Positions 1 to 14,038 of a stretch of DNA of 64,000 bases are shown piece after piece; positions within the stretch are counted from its first letter, which is position 1; each line of letters starts with the position of its first letter. The translations under genes and the position numbers were made by a program. The stretch lies in NCBI RefSeq assembly GCF_031755915.1, contig NC_083382.1, forward strand, positions 8,432,001 through 8,496,000, written 5' to 3'. Origin of the DNA: Ziziphus jujuba (taxonomy: Eukaryota > Streptophyta > Magnoliopsida > Rosales > Rhamnaceae). The notes under the pieces were generated by a model, which saw nothing but the letters and a program-made list of their open reading frames with translations, was not told the origin of the DNA and ran no database searches.

Positions 1-660
1 CATCCAATTTCATCATGGCAGTTATAGGCAGAACAATCGGGATGCTACTAACTGTGAAAATAGTAAACATAACAAAGTATTTAATATCTATAAAATAATA
101 ACTATTTTCCAGCCTCTCAAAACAAAATATAAAATCAATATCGCTAAGGTCTTTGTAGCACTAAAGATACCTTTTCGCGGGCCAGGGACAGTCAACCAAA
201 TAACCACAATCAAATGCATTGAACTGCATCACTGACAGAGTAACTCAGAACCTGCGATTTATGGCATTTAATTAACTTCCACTGCCATTCCAGACGTCAT
301 ACAAAACAACTAAAACCACCGACGGGGTAGCCTAGTTACCCGTATAAACCCTGGTTAATAAGTGGGAGAAATAATATATTGGCAATTTCATTAAATAGAT
401 AAATATAAAACATCCCATCCACTATGCCACTATATATTATATTGGTACACATAATGCAGACAAAATAAATCTCACGATAGGTGAGCACCTAAAACTCCAC
501 ATTACTATACCAACTAGGCACAAAGCCTCTTTAGGGTAAGCTAACACAATCCAAATTTTCAAGCATAGATATTAAATTTAATTCCAGAAATAAAATAATT
601 AAACAAATAAATAAATAAATAATTAACAAATAAATAAATAAATAAATTCTAACATTTACT
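1..660. other. AT-rich DNA, possible decayed LTR fragment
   Basis: No open gene is visible. The stretch around 315-355 (an ACCACCGACGGGG block followed by ACCCGTATAAACC) and the tract around 470-545 resemble, in reverse orientation, the kind of sequence found inside the large gypsy LTRs later in the window. I could not align it convincingly or find ends. An AAAT microsatellite lies at about 597-650. Confidence 0.3.
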
Positions 661-1889
661 AGCCAAGATTTTTAGTAGCAGCGACATCAATTAAGATAAG
701 AAAGTTCTAAAATAGAGTATGGAGGACTTTAGTTATGGATATGATCGATTGAGTAAATATGGAAACTTAGTGCCTGGACTTTTAAAAATAGTAGATATAT
801 TGATTTTCCTTGTAAGTAGAGAACTATTCATTCTGGCCATTACAAATTTATTCAGAAAGTGTGTTTCCTTTGTTAATACGTATTAACTCATAAATTAGAA
901 GAGGCACTTCATGAAAATGAAGTTAACTTGTTTTTCTTTTTATTTAAAACTTACTTCGACTTTGAGGCACAAACATGCTCCACCAAATTTGATCACAACA
1001 TATTTTTTTTATTTGTGGATGGAGAAAATTTTTAATTAGGGTTCTCAAAAATCAGGAATATCCTTTAATTTCCAAATTATATGTAATAATACAACAAACT
1101 AGTTTTTTTTTTTTTAAATTATGTTCATGAAACAAAAATAGAAGGCTATCAAACATTACAGGGGATATGCAAGGCCGAAAAACGAGTCCGTGCAGATAAT
1201 ACCATTTTCTGCAAATTATTTGAAAATTCAAAATGAAACTTCATTAGCTTGAATAACGTTGGTGGATAGGGAAAAGGAAAGAAAAAATGGATGGGAAGAT
1301 GCCAATCCTAGTGTTAGAAGATTTACGTGAAGTACAAAGATTGTCTCTTACAAATAATAATAATAAAAAATGTTAATATTATTTGCAAAGGTGAAATTGG
1401 CCCAATTACAAACAATAATACTAAAGTGATCATTAAATTGTTCACTAAATAATATGATGAATGATATGGTAATATTTAATTGATTTTTTTCTTAATTCAC
1501 TTATGATCCATTTTTTATTACATAATATGTCAACCAATTATATAGTAACACGTTATTATGCAACATCATTTGATAAATAGTTTTAGTAAACAGTTTGATA
1601 ACATATGTAGCATTACTGATGCAAAAATATCTTTTAGGAAAATCAGTTAAACCTAAAATTAATATTTAATATGGTTGAGGTATGATCACTTAGAGTGAAC
1701 ATAAAACTTAGATTGCTAAATTAGTAATTCATCTTATTCAAGGAGTTAAATATAATTCAAGGGACAAGCCAGATTGAGATCACAAACTCAAATAGGAGAA
1801 AAATTATTACAACACAATATGATAAAAAAAAATTATGCTATAATCATGACCAGTAACAAAAAAATTTTAAAACTAGTGAATAATTTTGG
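661..1889. other. Non-coding AT-rich interval
   Basis: Only short AT-rich tracts and homopolymer runs. A short piece near 700-790 (a GGAGGACTTTAG-type phrase) loosely resembles 7,135-7,165 and 37,040-37,110, suggesting a dispersed local repeat. No coding potential was seen on either strand. Confidence 0.5.
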
Positions 1890-1976
1890 GATGTTGGATT
1901 ACATTGAATTGGATTGGACTATTTTAAATTTGAATTCAATGTAATAGAGTCCAGTATTCCTTGTAGTCCAACATCT
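1890..1976. repeat. Short fold-back (MITE-like) element
   Basis: The interval starts with GATGTTGGATTACA and ends with TGTAGTCCAACATC, which is its reverse complement with one mismatch. Internal tracts (ATTGAATTGGATTGGACT against AGTCC and ATTCAATGTAAT) continue the symmetry, so the roughly 87-bp unit can fold back on itself. This is the structure of a very small MITE or solo hairpin. No target-site duplication is obvious, so the superfamily is not assigned. Confidence 0.45.
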
Positions 1977-2049
1977 TAGGAATGCCAAAAACAACACATT
2001 TATACTAATGGTTGTAGTAGACGTGCAACATATATTTTGGTGACAAATT

Positions 2050-3045
<996 letters not shown>

Positions 3046-5279
3046 CCTACACCATCGATATCCGGTTATCCATTTCTATATGATTCTTCCCTTCTTTTTT
3101 TTTTTTTTTTTTTTTTCCTACCACCTTTTCAACCGTGTAATGTCTCCACTGGTTTGGTCCTATTTATACACACATTGGAAGGAGATGAAGACGGGCAAGT
3201 TGCACGCCAATGAGATCACATGTGTCAAATTGAAGCGGGCTTTTCTTACATTGGTCCACCCATGTGGTTAATTTATTTATTAAATTAATAATTTTGTTTT
3301 TATTTTTTGGTCGAAATATAAATTAATATATAGTTCGGCTTTTTACTTTTATAAATTATAGCCGGCTGTTGCTGATGAATAACATATAAATTAACAATAG
3401 TACAACAGGATAAAAAATTTCATCAAAATTCTAAATCAAATGACATGGCATATGATACATTATTTATTATTGGATGTAAATTAATAATATTTTATTATTA
3501 TGAAAGATAAAAACTAATAAAAAAACAATTCAATAGTGATCAAAATTTTAATTTATAAATTTCGTGAGTACAAAATTATCCATAAATTAATAGTCCAACC
3601 ATTGCTTAATTTACATGGGTTTTTTCAGATTAGAAAATTAAAAAAAATTAAATAGAATCAATTTATACTTGCCATATCGATATGTATTTAATTATCAATG
3701 AACGTTAATAATAATAAATAGCAATTTTTTTAAAATGCTATGTGTTATATATGCATAGTTAATGTCAACTAGGAGTCAACCTTTTTGTTGGTGAATAATT
3801 ACGAGGCAATCTTGTTCTGAATTAACGAGTTAATTTCATCTTCGATATTATAAATAGACATACTGTCTTTTTGACTAACGAATCTCTTTTGGAGATCATT
3901 TTATTCTAATTACAAATTAATTTTTTTTTAAAATAGTAACTTCACCAAATTATAAATATATGTTACTCATTCAAAATCATTTGTATATAATACAAGAAAT
4001 AGTTTATAACATTGAATCATGTTATGATCAAAATTTTCATTGAGCAAATATGTCAAATAATATAATTTTTTTGATAAATGAAATAATATAATCAATAAAG
4101 TCTTTTCTTTTTAAAAATTGTTTAGCAAAAGGTAGGATTCGTTAGAAAAATAAATAAAAAATTGTTTAGCAAAAGGTAGGATTCGTTAGAAAAATAAATA
4201 TTGATAATTACTGATGATGAAAAAAATACCATATATAGCCTGTGGTCGTTTCCTTAACACACCATATATTGTATACGTGTTTTTGGGTCTTTATAGATAA
4301 GCAAATATCACTTATTTGTGGAGGACCGACCAGAAACCAAAAAAAAAAAAAATCGTTTATATTCATTGTTCCATGTTATCTTTTTATGGTTGGTTCAATT
4401 AAAATTTTTATATTTCAAAAATTTAATTTATTAAAAATTAAACAAAGTTTTTTTTTTTTTTGGTTTTTTTTTTTATTATCATTTTCCCGTCATCTCCGAT
4501 GCAAGTCCAACAAGAGAGAATGACTTGTATTTTTTTTAAATTTTTTTCCCATTTCTACTGCCCAATACGAAAGTTTGTTGGGAGCAAAGAAGAAAGGATC
4601 CAAACTTCTGCTACCGAGCACTTCTCTTCTATTAGGTCCGCCCATGATGATTGGAATCCGCTCCCCCTCCCCAATCATGATGATTCCATATTTAGGTTAA
4701 AAAAACCCCCCAAAAAAAAAAAAAGATTATGCATTAGTCAATATTGACTTACTTTTGGTAATGAAACAATAGTTGACTTTTATCTCATAAAGTTATGGGG
4801 AAAATATCATATACATATGTAATATTAGGATAAATTTAGAGTAAGTAATTTTTTTATTAAAATTTTAGTATTTATGATTTGATAATTTTTAAATAATTTA
4901 TCTAAAACAATATAAATTTAATACTATTAAAAAATTATCACATAATTAATTATCAAAATTTTGATAAAAAAATTTAGTATCTATAGTATTGTTTATAATA
5001 TTATATTGTTTGCAATTCTATTTTAGACAATTTCATTAGGATTTTTTATTTTTTATTTTTTAGTTATATTGAAGATAGAGAGAATTGAATCATTGTCAAA
5101 AAAAAAAAAAAAATGACTTAGCAGTGGAATATGAAAGCCCTTTAATGTTCGATTTTCAAAAGGTGCACAAGTGGAACAGTGGAAGGGGGAGGGGGATGAA
5201 TGTGCCCCTTAAGCTCATTTGGGTCCACCATGATGATTCCACTGCCACTCGTAAGTCCCAACCTCATGCTTTCCATAAT
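3046..5279. other. AT-rich intergenic DNA
   Basis: Long poly-T (about 3,093-3,117), poly-A and TA-rich tracts. Open frames here are low-complexity Lys/Phe-rich runs and are not credible genes. A short phrase around 4,640-4,690 recurs in a related form near 5,220-5,250 (CATGATGATTCC), suggesting local duplication. Nothing else was recognised. Confidence 0.5.
4113..4198. repeat. 43-bp tandem duplication (2 copies)
   Basis: The unit starts AAAAATTGTTTAGC, continues AAAAGGTAGGATTC and ends AGAAAAATAAAT. It occurs twice head to tail without a difference that I can see, so it is probably a recent slippage or repair duplication. Confidence 0.85.
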
Positions 5280-7352
5280 TAGATCGGCATTTATTAGTCC
5301 TTGAGTTTAGAAAAAAAATAGTATGCATTTAGTCAATTGTTGACTTACTTTCGTATAGAGTTATACAGTAACAACATTCCAATTTTTCATATAATAAAAA
5401 AAATTTAAAACATGAAAAGTAAAATTTTTAAAATTTTTTCAATAATATTATATTTTTTATTTTTATTTTTTTAATAAATATTTATTATTATATTTATTTT
5501 ATTTTTTATTTTTAACAATAAATATTTTTAAAATATATTAATATAATATAATAATTTTAAAATTTTATAAATATTAAATAATATTAATATAATATTAAAA
5601 ATAAAAATATTTCTGGTCTTTTAAATTTGAAAAATCAAATTTATTTTATATTTTAAAAAACCAAAATATAGAACATGTTGGAATTTATTTTTAAAAATTA
5701 ATTTTTCAAAATAAAAAATTTATAATAGATTAAGAACTTTTAGAATGCTCTAAATATCATTATCCCCTTTATTTTGAATTTTTCTTTTTTGTTTTCTATT
5801 TTAGAAAATTTCATCATAGCTTTCATCAAATGTTTTTTTGTCTTTTTTTTTTTTTTTTTTGGGGGAATAAAGAGCCCTCATGAAGTTGGTGAGAATAATA
5901 ATCATCGTAAATTTGTTTTAGAATTCGAAGAACAAAAAACCTGTTAAAATAAGTCGTATCAACCACGTGCACGATGTAAAGTTGGTTACCAGAAAAAATC
6001 AGGATGTAAAGTTTGGTGGCTATGGTTTAGTTTGGCAAGTCTCCACAGACTCCACTATAGGCAGGACAATATTAAATAAAATCAATGGACCTTTTGGGAC
6101 AATATTCAAGTAGTTCCCTTCACAATCCTCAATGCAAAATATATATAGAAATTTAAAAAATATATATACACGGAAAATTTCGTTCCCAAAGCAAATGCTA
6201 GCAGCTTTAGTGGCTTCGTCAGTCCATTTTAGGATCTACCATTTTAACTAGAATACAATTAAATTTGAGTATTTTAAATTTAATTTATTATAAATGGGTA
6301 TAACTTTTTAATAGTTCAATCTAATATTGTCTTGTTTGGCAATTTAATCGATCCAAACAGTTATGAAGGAATCATTTTTCTCTATAAAAAATGCTTTTTC
6401 TAGATGTCACTAAATAAACTTAGACAAAGAGTATTTTCATTTTTATTTACCATATTTGTATTGCAAAAGAAGTTTACTATTTTTAGGTCTAAAGAATAAC
6501 TATCCCTTAAGTTTGGATAAGGAATAAATATTCCTTAAAATAGGAGAATGATTAATACCTAAAAAAATACGTATTCCAATTCCACTGCTCGGTATAGATA
6601 GTTATTCGGTTTCTTCCCCTATTTCCACCTACAAAATATACCCTTAGGATTTTAGGAATCACTTTCAAATACACTGTTATTTTGAAAGTCCTAATTGAGG
6701 GCAATCTAGGCTGCAAATTCAGGAACCATTTCGAGTTCAACATGTGAACAAACGGTACATCTTTACACTAATTACAAATTAACTTTTTCCCCCATAAGGA
6801 AAAAAAAAAAAATCTTTAAAACAGAGGAAAAAAAACAAAACAGAAGAAGAAGAAGAAGAATAAGAAGGTGACATTTGCTATTTTTGTTGCGTTCATCAAT
6901 ACGATTAGTTAAATTTTTTTAGAGATTTTGAAATTATTAAAGCTACACATATTGGTTTTTTATTTGTTATTTGTTACTTTATTTTTTTACTTTAAATGCT
7001 AGCTAGATATTATATAAGCTACAAATTTAAAGGATTTCAAAAAAAAAAAAAGTGACCAACAAACAAAATACACCAAATCAAACACATCAGCCGTCTCTCT
7101 TGAAGGAAGAAAGTCGTTTTACTAATTTAGCAAGGAAAGTTCTGAGATAGGGTGTAGGGAACTATAATGACATGACCAATCGAGATAAAATGTAACAAAT
7201 TCGGTCTATTACCGATTGAAAAGTGTGGGTCATCGACCAATCGAGAATAAATGAAACAATTAGGCCTGTTAGCCATTGAAAAGAGTGGGCCATTGAAACC
7301 ATTGAAAAGAGTGGGTATAATGATTTCCCCTGCAAGTAGGAAACTTTGTCTT

Positions 7353-7460
7353 CATGAAGTTTTGTGGAACAAGCATGAAGAAAGCTTTGCCTTCATGAAG
7401 TTTGTGGAACAAGCATGAAGAAAGCTTTGCCTTCATGAAGTTTGTGGAACAAGCATGATT
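7353..7460. repeat. Short tandem repeat, about 43 bp, ~3 units
   Basis: The phrase TTCATGAAGTTTGTGGAAC followed by AAGCATGAAGAAAGCTTTGCC is repeated head to tail. Copy B has a single unit at about 61,084-61,112, so the expansion followed the segmental duplication. Confidence 0.8.
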
Positions 7461-7742
7461 CACCAACTTTAAACCTAGTTTTTTTTTAATTTTTTTTATT
7501 ATTCTTTATTTTTTTGTTTTTATTATCGTTATTAGTAGTATTACTATTTTTACTATTAGATTGAGACCAGGTCTTTATCTTGGGTTTTATATCATGAAGT
7601 TTTGTGGAACAAGCATGATTCACCAACTTTAAACCTAGTTTTTTTTTTATTATTATTCTTTATTTTTTTGTTTTTATTATCGTTATTAGTATTATTATTA
7701 TTTTTACTATTAGATTGAGACCAGGTCTTTATCTTGGGTTTC
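7446..7742. repeat. Tandem duplication of ~160 bp
   Basis: The block from GGAACAAGCATGATTCACC through GACCAGGTCTTTATCTTGGG is present twice (about 7,446-7,590 and 7,607-7,742). Copy B has it once, without the duplication. Confidence 0.8.
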
Positions 7743-8328
7743 TTATAAAACAGTAATATCAAGTAATTTCCTAAAACTATTTGTTTTTGTAAATATGCTC
7801 ATGGAAAAGAGTAATATAATCTAGTCAAATATTACAAAGGAAGCACATGCTGAAAACAGAGTGCTTGAAGGTAAAACCCCTTTGTAAGTTCTTTGAAATT
7901 CAATTCCACCCGAATCTCTCTTCGTGTTGGCTGCAAATTAATTTCAAAATTGTAAAGAAAAAAAAATTCATGCCTGTAGGACCCCATATATATATATATA
8001 TATATCAATAACAAATTTATGATTTTATTATGATCAAGTGAGGAAATACTACTCTTCATTCTTTTTTTTGGTTTTTGTTTTTGTTTTGTTAATACACTAA
8101 TTCATTAGTCATGTTAAAGATAATGAACTGTTGGTCCATGTCAGCTAAAAACTTTTAATTTTTTAGCTTGCCTTGTCAACATTAAGAGACAATGAACTGT
8201 TGGTCATATAAGCTAAAGACCTTTTAACTTTTTAGCTTGTCTTGTCAGCATTCAGTTAAACTTCCCCTATCATTGTCAACTTCTTTTGTTTAAGCTTTGT
8301 TAAAATGGTTGTAAGTTATGTATTTCCC

Positions 8329-9786
8329 TGTAACACCTTGTTCCAAAGTGCATTGAAATTTTTTTCACGTTGGTTAAAAGTAATCGAGTTTGACCGTCAT
8401 TGACCAAAAATGGATAAATTTTGACTTTTTGTTCTAGATAGAATTTTGCATTGACCGAGACACCGTTGCGAAGTATGTTTCGTCCCAAGTTTGTAGACGA
8501 TAGCATGTCGAAAGCAGAACTACCGTTTGAAAGTTATGAGCAAAACAAGTTGCAGTTTGAATTGTCCGAAGGTATCAGATTTGACTTTTTCTTTTTATAA
8601 ATTTTATCTTTGATTCATGTATGGTTGTAAAGTATTCATCGATACAAATTCATAGACTAGTAGCACGCCTAAGTTGGATATTTGGTTAGAAAGTTACGGA
8701 CTTACAAAGTTTTTCTGAGACATCGTTTAATGTGCATTGATCTGTGTGCATAGTGTCCATTAACATTGTGCCACGTGTCATATTTTTGCCTAACTCATGA
8801 GTGCACAGTGGCACCCATGGGCATTTTGATTGGGCGAGAAAGGGAGAAAAGGAAGAGAGAGGAGAAGAAAGAGGAGAGAGAACGAGGAACCGGCCTTACA
8901 CTGTTCACCATTTTCTAGCCACCACCGTGCAACACGCACCGGACCATCGTGAAGCCAACCTGAAAACCGACCGGCCACCCAAAATGCATGGCCAGATCAC
9001 CGGTGATGTGCCCAGCTGAACCCTTTTTCGTCAATGGTGCCATTTCCTTCCACCACCGATTCTTCCAATCCAGCCACCCATTTTTGACACCGCTGGTCCC
9101 ATTGGCTTACCCATCCTCCGATCTGCCTCCCCACCAAAAATCACAACCATTGGCCACCGAAGGCACCACCAACGGTGAGATTCTCCGGTGGGCACAGCGG
9201 TTCTCCATGAAACCTCATTGCGACGAGTTCTCGGTGATCCTACCTACCATTATCCGCTAATTTGACCTTCTTGAATCCAAATCCGAGGTCGGTTTCCTTC
9301 CATTCTTGACGGATTGTGAGATCCAAGGACATTAAGTCTGAGAGCTTTTCGGCGAGATTCCAACCACCACAAATCCGATCTCCGAAAGGTAAGACTTAAT
9401 TCTTAATTCTTGCATTGTAAGCTTCATTTCGGTATATCATTTGTGAATTTTAGATATCGTTTGTGATGGCTTCTCTGGTTACCGTGTATAATTTATCATA
9501 TTAAAATATTAATTTAATTGGTTTTATGTAATGTTGATATTTTAAGGGTACGTGTGAGTTGTGGGTTGAGGATCTTGATTGATACATGTGCTCGAGGTGA
9601 GTGATCCACCTTTAAATTTATTTTGGGGCTTTAAATTATATATATATATATATATATATATTGTGATAATTTAAAAAAATACGTAAATTGTTTTTGATAT
9701 TTAAGAGAAATTGATCTTTAAAATTTATAATGCCAATTTATGATTAATCAATATATGTAATGCTACCGAATTATATTTTGGGGTTG

Positions 9787-9821
<35 letters not shown>

Positions 9822-10615
9822 TGTTAATTGAATTTCTGAAAAATGTGTTATGTATGTTTAATATTTAAGAATTTATTATTTAAATTTATAATGATGATTT
9901 ATGTTGAAAAATTGTATTTTGGGTTTTCAAAGAAATTAAGTTTTAGAATTATTGTTTTAAATTATTGTTAAATTTATCATGAATTTATGATGCCAAAAGT
10001 TATTTGATTTAAGCATATATGGCATGGAATTCATATATTTGGTTTTAAAGAAGTTATGGATTTAAATTATTGTCAACTATTGTTAAATTTTTATTGTTTA
10101 ATTTATCGCCTATAATAAATGTATTTATGTGGATTTAAGCAAAAGTAAAATTTATGTGATTTTGATACAAATTGATTTTAAGGTTTTGAGAAAAATAATT
10201 GTATTAAAATATTGAATTCATAATTTGTATTTATGCATTTGATTATTTATAGATATGGTTTTTATGGTGTTAAAAAAAAAAATTTGTATATTTATATTGA
10301 TGGATTTTCATTCATGGGTTTTAAGTGATGAATTACGATGATGGTTTAAAGGAAATGTGGATTTATGGATTTGAAAAGAGATATTTAATCCCTGTATTTT
10401 TTGATGGAAGTGCTGAAATTATGGATTTAAATTGTAGTGAGGTGGAAGGAATAAAGTGTTGTTATTAGAAGTGTGCTTTTGTACAGAGAATTTTATGGTA
10501 AATCCAACATTTAGAGGAGATGCTTGCGGATTTTCTATTCGAAAATCCAATAGGGTTTTCTTGGGATCAAGATTTATCTAGGATTTCGATAAGGGATCTT
10601 GGATGGGTTATGACA
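8329..10615 (+). mobile_element. Solo-LTR-like insertion of a gypsy family
   Basis: This block is absent from the equivalent place in copy B (about 61,650-61,745). It starts TGTAACACC and ends GGGTTATGACA. Its last 110 bases (10,505-10,615; AGGAGATGCTTGCGGATTTTC, then GGGTTTTCTTGGGATCAAG) are the diverged reverse complement of 63,108-63,220, so both belong to one LTR family in opposite orientation. It lacks a primer-binding site, internal genes and a second LTR, hence 'solo LTR'. I could not find a clean 5-bp target duplication, so the exact ends are uncertain. The GC-richer part (8,800-9,370) has open frames that look like LTR leader sequence rather than genes. TA microsatellites lie at 9,640-9,662 and 9,789-9,820. 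Confidence 0.65.
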
Positions 10616-11438
10616 TCTCAGATTCTCTTTTTTTGTAAATCAGTGATTCTTTCCTCTTCCATATAAGCTAAGAGCTAAGCTGTTCTCCGATTTCAATTTA
10701 TTCAAGAACATATATCAATTGCCTTGATGATTGTGTCAATTGAATTATCAACTAGCGATCTCTTCAAGAGTTTCAATTGGTGCTAAATTTAAAAAGAGGA
10801 AAGAATTAAATAGGATCGTGTCAAACAACCCAAACAACAATTCAACACATATATAAATGAAAATGGGGATACCAAGGGTTGAACACAAAATTACCAAGGC
10901 TTTGATAACTTTGTTAAATCACTATAATTATTTCAAAAGCTATAGGTGATAGGAAGCCGTTCAACAATAATATCAAGCTTGTTTTTGAATACCCTAATGA
11001 TAATTACATGTCTACCGATAGGCTTATGCCTTGTGTTAGAAATAGATGGCAAATACTAGTTACCCTTTTCTAACTCTGTACTAAAGTAACCATATTAAAA
11101 ATGATACAAAAGATAATGAAATGAAGATTTACCCTAATTTTGGGAAATATTTTGCTCCTAATAATAGTTTCGTGGAATGCATCTATGGATGAAGAAATTC
11201 TATCACTATTTTGGTTTGAACCAATCGATGTGGAAACATTAATCCAGGGCTTTGTTATTTCAGTCCTCACATATTCAGCTTCGATTCTTCATTCAAACAA
11301 ATTTTGATTGATATTTTTCAATGGCCTCCAATTCTGCTCCAACTTTTTTCATTGTAGGTTGATAACTTCCATTCAAATTCAATAATCATTTTGCATGAAA
11401 TTGACTATATTAATTAAACTTACTATATTAAAAAAACG
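10616..11438. repeat. Segmental duplication copy A, middle part
   Basis: Collinear with copy B 61,745-62,504. Shared phrases include CTCAGATTCTCTTTTTT, AAGCTATAGGTGATA and AGAAATAGATGGCAAA. It contains the 3' flank and C-terminal tail of the WAK-like pseudogene and stops exactly at the left end of the CACTA element. Confidence 0.85.
11170..11420 (-). pseudogene. WAK-like pseudogene, C-terminal tail separated from its body
   Basis: Read on the minus strand this encodes the end of a WAK-like kinase (NLNGSYQPTMKKVGAELEAI, then EYVRTEI and INVSTSI), matching copy B at 62,250-62,460 residue for residue over most of its length. It contains stops and a frameshift before the tail. The rest of the same gene lies 18.6 kb away beyond the CACTA element (30,039 onward). 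Confidence 0.8.
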
Positions 11439-11660
11439 CACTACGCGAAAAATAAGCTCTAGCGACACATTATTAGCGACGCTACGAGAAAAATGCGTCT
11501 AAAAAAATAATACCGCGACTCTGAGGTTAATACGTCAGTAAAAATTCGACCAATCGACGACGCATAAAAAAAAAGGTGTCGTCGAGAAGTCGCGAGAAAC
11601 AAACACACACGACGCATAATATTTAGAGTCGCTGAATAAACATAGTTATGCGTCGCCTAT
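11439..11660 (+). repeat. CACTA 5' terminus and subterminal repeats
   Basis: The terminal CACTAC is followed by closely spaced GCGAC/GTCGC motifs (TAGCGACACATT, TTAGCGACGC, CGACGACGCATAA, AGTCGCGAG, GACGCATAATATT, GAGTCGCTGAA). By analogy with the maize En/Spm element, whose TNPA protein binds a repeated subterminal motif, these are candidate binding sites for the element's second protein. Confidence 0.8.
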
Positions 11661-12953
11661 TAGTGTAACATTGTTTTTTTCTTTTTTTTTTGTTTTGCGT
11701 TTTTTTAAGTATGTAATAGTTGATGTTCTTTCAAATTTAAATAACAAGTGAAAATGTTTAAATATTTGGGAAAATATTTTATTGATATAAGGCGACGTAT
11801 ACACTATTATGCGTCGCCCATTAGGGAAAAAATTTATATTTTTTGTTGTTTTTTCTAAGTATTAAACAGTTGATATTCTTTTAACTTTAAATAACAAGTG
11901 AAAATGTTTAAGCAGCATGACATTTTTTTTTTTGAAAAAAATATTTTAAAAGATTTATTAATGATATCAGGAGACAAGAAGAATTGCGGGTCGCCTATTA
12001 GTCTATTATCATAAATTTTTTTTGAAATTTTTAGTAAGTATTAAACAGTTGATTTCTTTCAACTTTAAATAACAAGTGAAAATGTTATAGCTGCTTCACA
12101 GTGATTTTTTTTTTTTTTTTGTTTTCTCAAATACATTTTTAGCAAATATGTTATTGATATATGGCGACGCATAAATACCATTATGCGTCGCCTATTATGG
12201 TGAAATTTTTTTTTTTTTTTGGTGTTTTTCTGATTTCTTTCAACTTTAAATAACAAGTGAAAATGTTATAGCTGCTTCACAGTGCTGTTTTTTTGTTTTT
12301 TCAAATAAATTTATAGAAAATATGTTATTGATTTATGGCGACGCATAAATACCATTATGCGTCGCCTATTATTGTGAAATTTTTTTTTTTTTGTGTCTTT
12401 TTGATTTGTTTCAACTTTAAATAAAAAGTGAAAATGTTATAGCTGCTTCACAGTGATTTTTTTTTTGTTTTGTCAAATAAATTTTTAGCAAATATTTTAT
12501 TTATATATGGCGACGCATAAATACCATTATGCGTCGCCTAATATTGTGAAAAACTTTTTTTTTGGTGTTTTTCTGATTTGTTTCCACTTTAAATAAAAAG
12601 TGAAAATGTTATAGCTGCTTCACAGTGATTTAATTTTTTTGATTTTTTTAATAAATTTTTACCAAAAAGTTTCTTGATATATGGCGACGTCTAGTATTGT
12701 GAAACAGGAAGATTTTAAAAAAAACACCTTCTCTAACTAGTTTAAATCTTTTAACTGGTTATTTGATGCAGGGATAAAATCAGATTGATTAAAAAAATAA
12801 AAAAATAAAACTCATTTATGTTGTTTAAATATTTTCACTGCTTATTTGATGATGTAAGAAAATCAAATTGTTAAAAACCGTGGTTTTTTTGAAAGAAAAA
12901 AAAAAAAAAGAGTATTAGGCGACGCATAATACTGCTTATGCGTCGCCTAAACC

Positions 12954-12988
<35 letters not shown>

Positions 12989-13472
12989 CCTCTCTTTATA
13001 TTATTTCAATATCTTCACTAGTTATTTCATGCTCAGCTAAAATCCAATTGTTAAAAATGAAGGTTTAAAAAATATATATATATAGGGTATTAGGCGACGC
13101 ATAATCATGGTTATGCGTCGCCTATTACTAAAATTCAAAAAAAAAAAAAACAAACTCTGTTTATCATCTTTAAATATTTTCACTGGTCATTTGATGCTGG
13201 AAGAAAATCAAATTGTTAAACAGGAAGATTTTAAAAAAACCACCTTCTCTAACTAGTTTAAATCTTTTAACTCGTTATTTGATGCAGGGATAAAATCAGA
13301 TTGATTAAAAAAATAAAAAAACAAAACTCATTTATGTTGTTTAAATATTTTCACTGCTTATTTGATGATGGAAGAAAATCAAATTGTTAAAAACCATGGT
13401 TTTTTTGAAAGAAGAAAAAAAAAAAAAAAGGTATTAGGCGACGCATAATACTGCTTATGCGTCGCCTAAACC

Positions 13473-13512
<40 letters not shown>

Positions 13513-13995
13513 CTCTTTATATTGTTTCAATATCTTCACTGGTTATTTCATGCTCAGCTAAAATCCAATTGTTAAAAATGAAGGTTTAAAAAAAATATAT
13601 ATATAGGGTATTAGGCGACGCATAATCATGGTTATGCGTCGCCTATTACTAAAATTCAAAAAAAAAAAAACAAACTCTGTTTATCATCTTTAAATATTTT
13701 CACTGGTCATTTGATGCTGGAAGAAAATCAAATTGTTAAACAGGAAGATTTTAAAAAAAACACCTTCTCTAACTAGTTTAAATCTTTTAACTGGTTATTT
13801 GATGCAGGGATAAAATCAGATTGATTAAAAAAATAAAAAAACAAAACTCATTTATGTTGTTTAAATATTTTCACTGCTTATTTGATGATGGAAGAAAATC
13901 AAATTGTTAAAAACCATGGTATTTTTGAAAGAAGAAAAAAAAATGGGGTATTAGGCGACGCATAATACTGCTTATGCGTCGCCTAAACCCTAAAT

Positions 13996-14038
<43 letters not shown>

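Larger units (their letters stand above)
5280..8328. repeat. Segmental duplication copy A, left part
   Basis: Non-coding DNA collinear with copy B. 5,280-5,850 pairs with about 48,475-48,660, 5,930-6,900 with 59,262-60,715, and 6,900-8,260 with 60,715-61,650. Diagnostic shared phrases include AACCACGTGCACGATGTAAAG (5,960 and 59,297), GGCTGCAAATTCAGGAACC (6,708 and 60,511) and GGAACAAGCATGATTCACC (7,446 and 61,100). Identity looks high but with many indels, so this is an old duplication. Copy A carries extra local expansions. No gene was seen here. Confidence 0.85.

Noticed and set aside
8790..9260. Overlapping small ORFs in the GC-richer part of the solo LTR
   Set aside because: Located inside the LTR block that is absent from copy B; no homology to a protein family.
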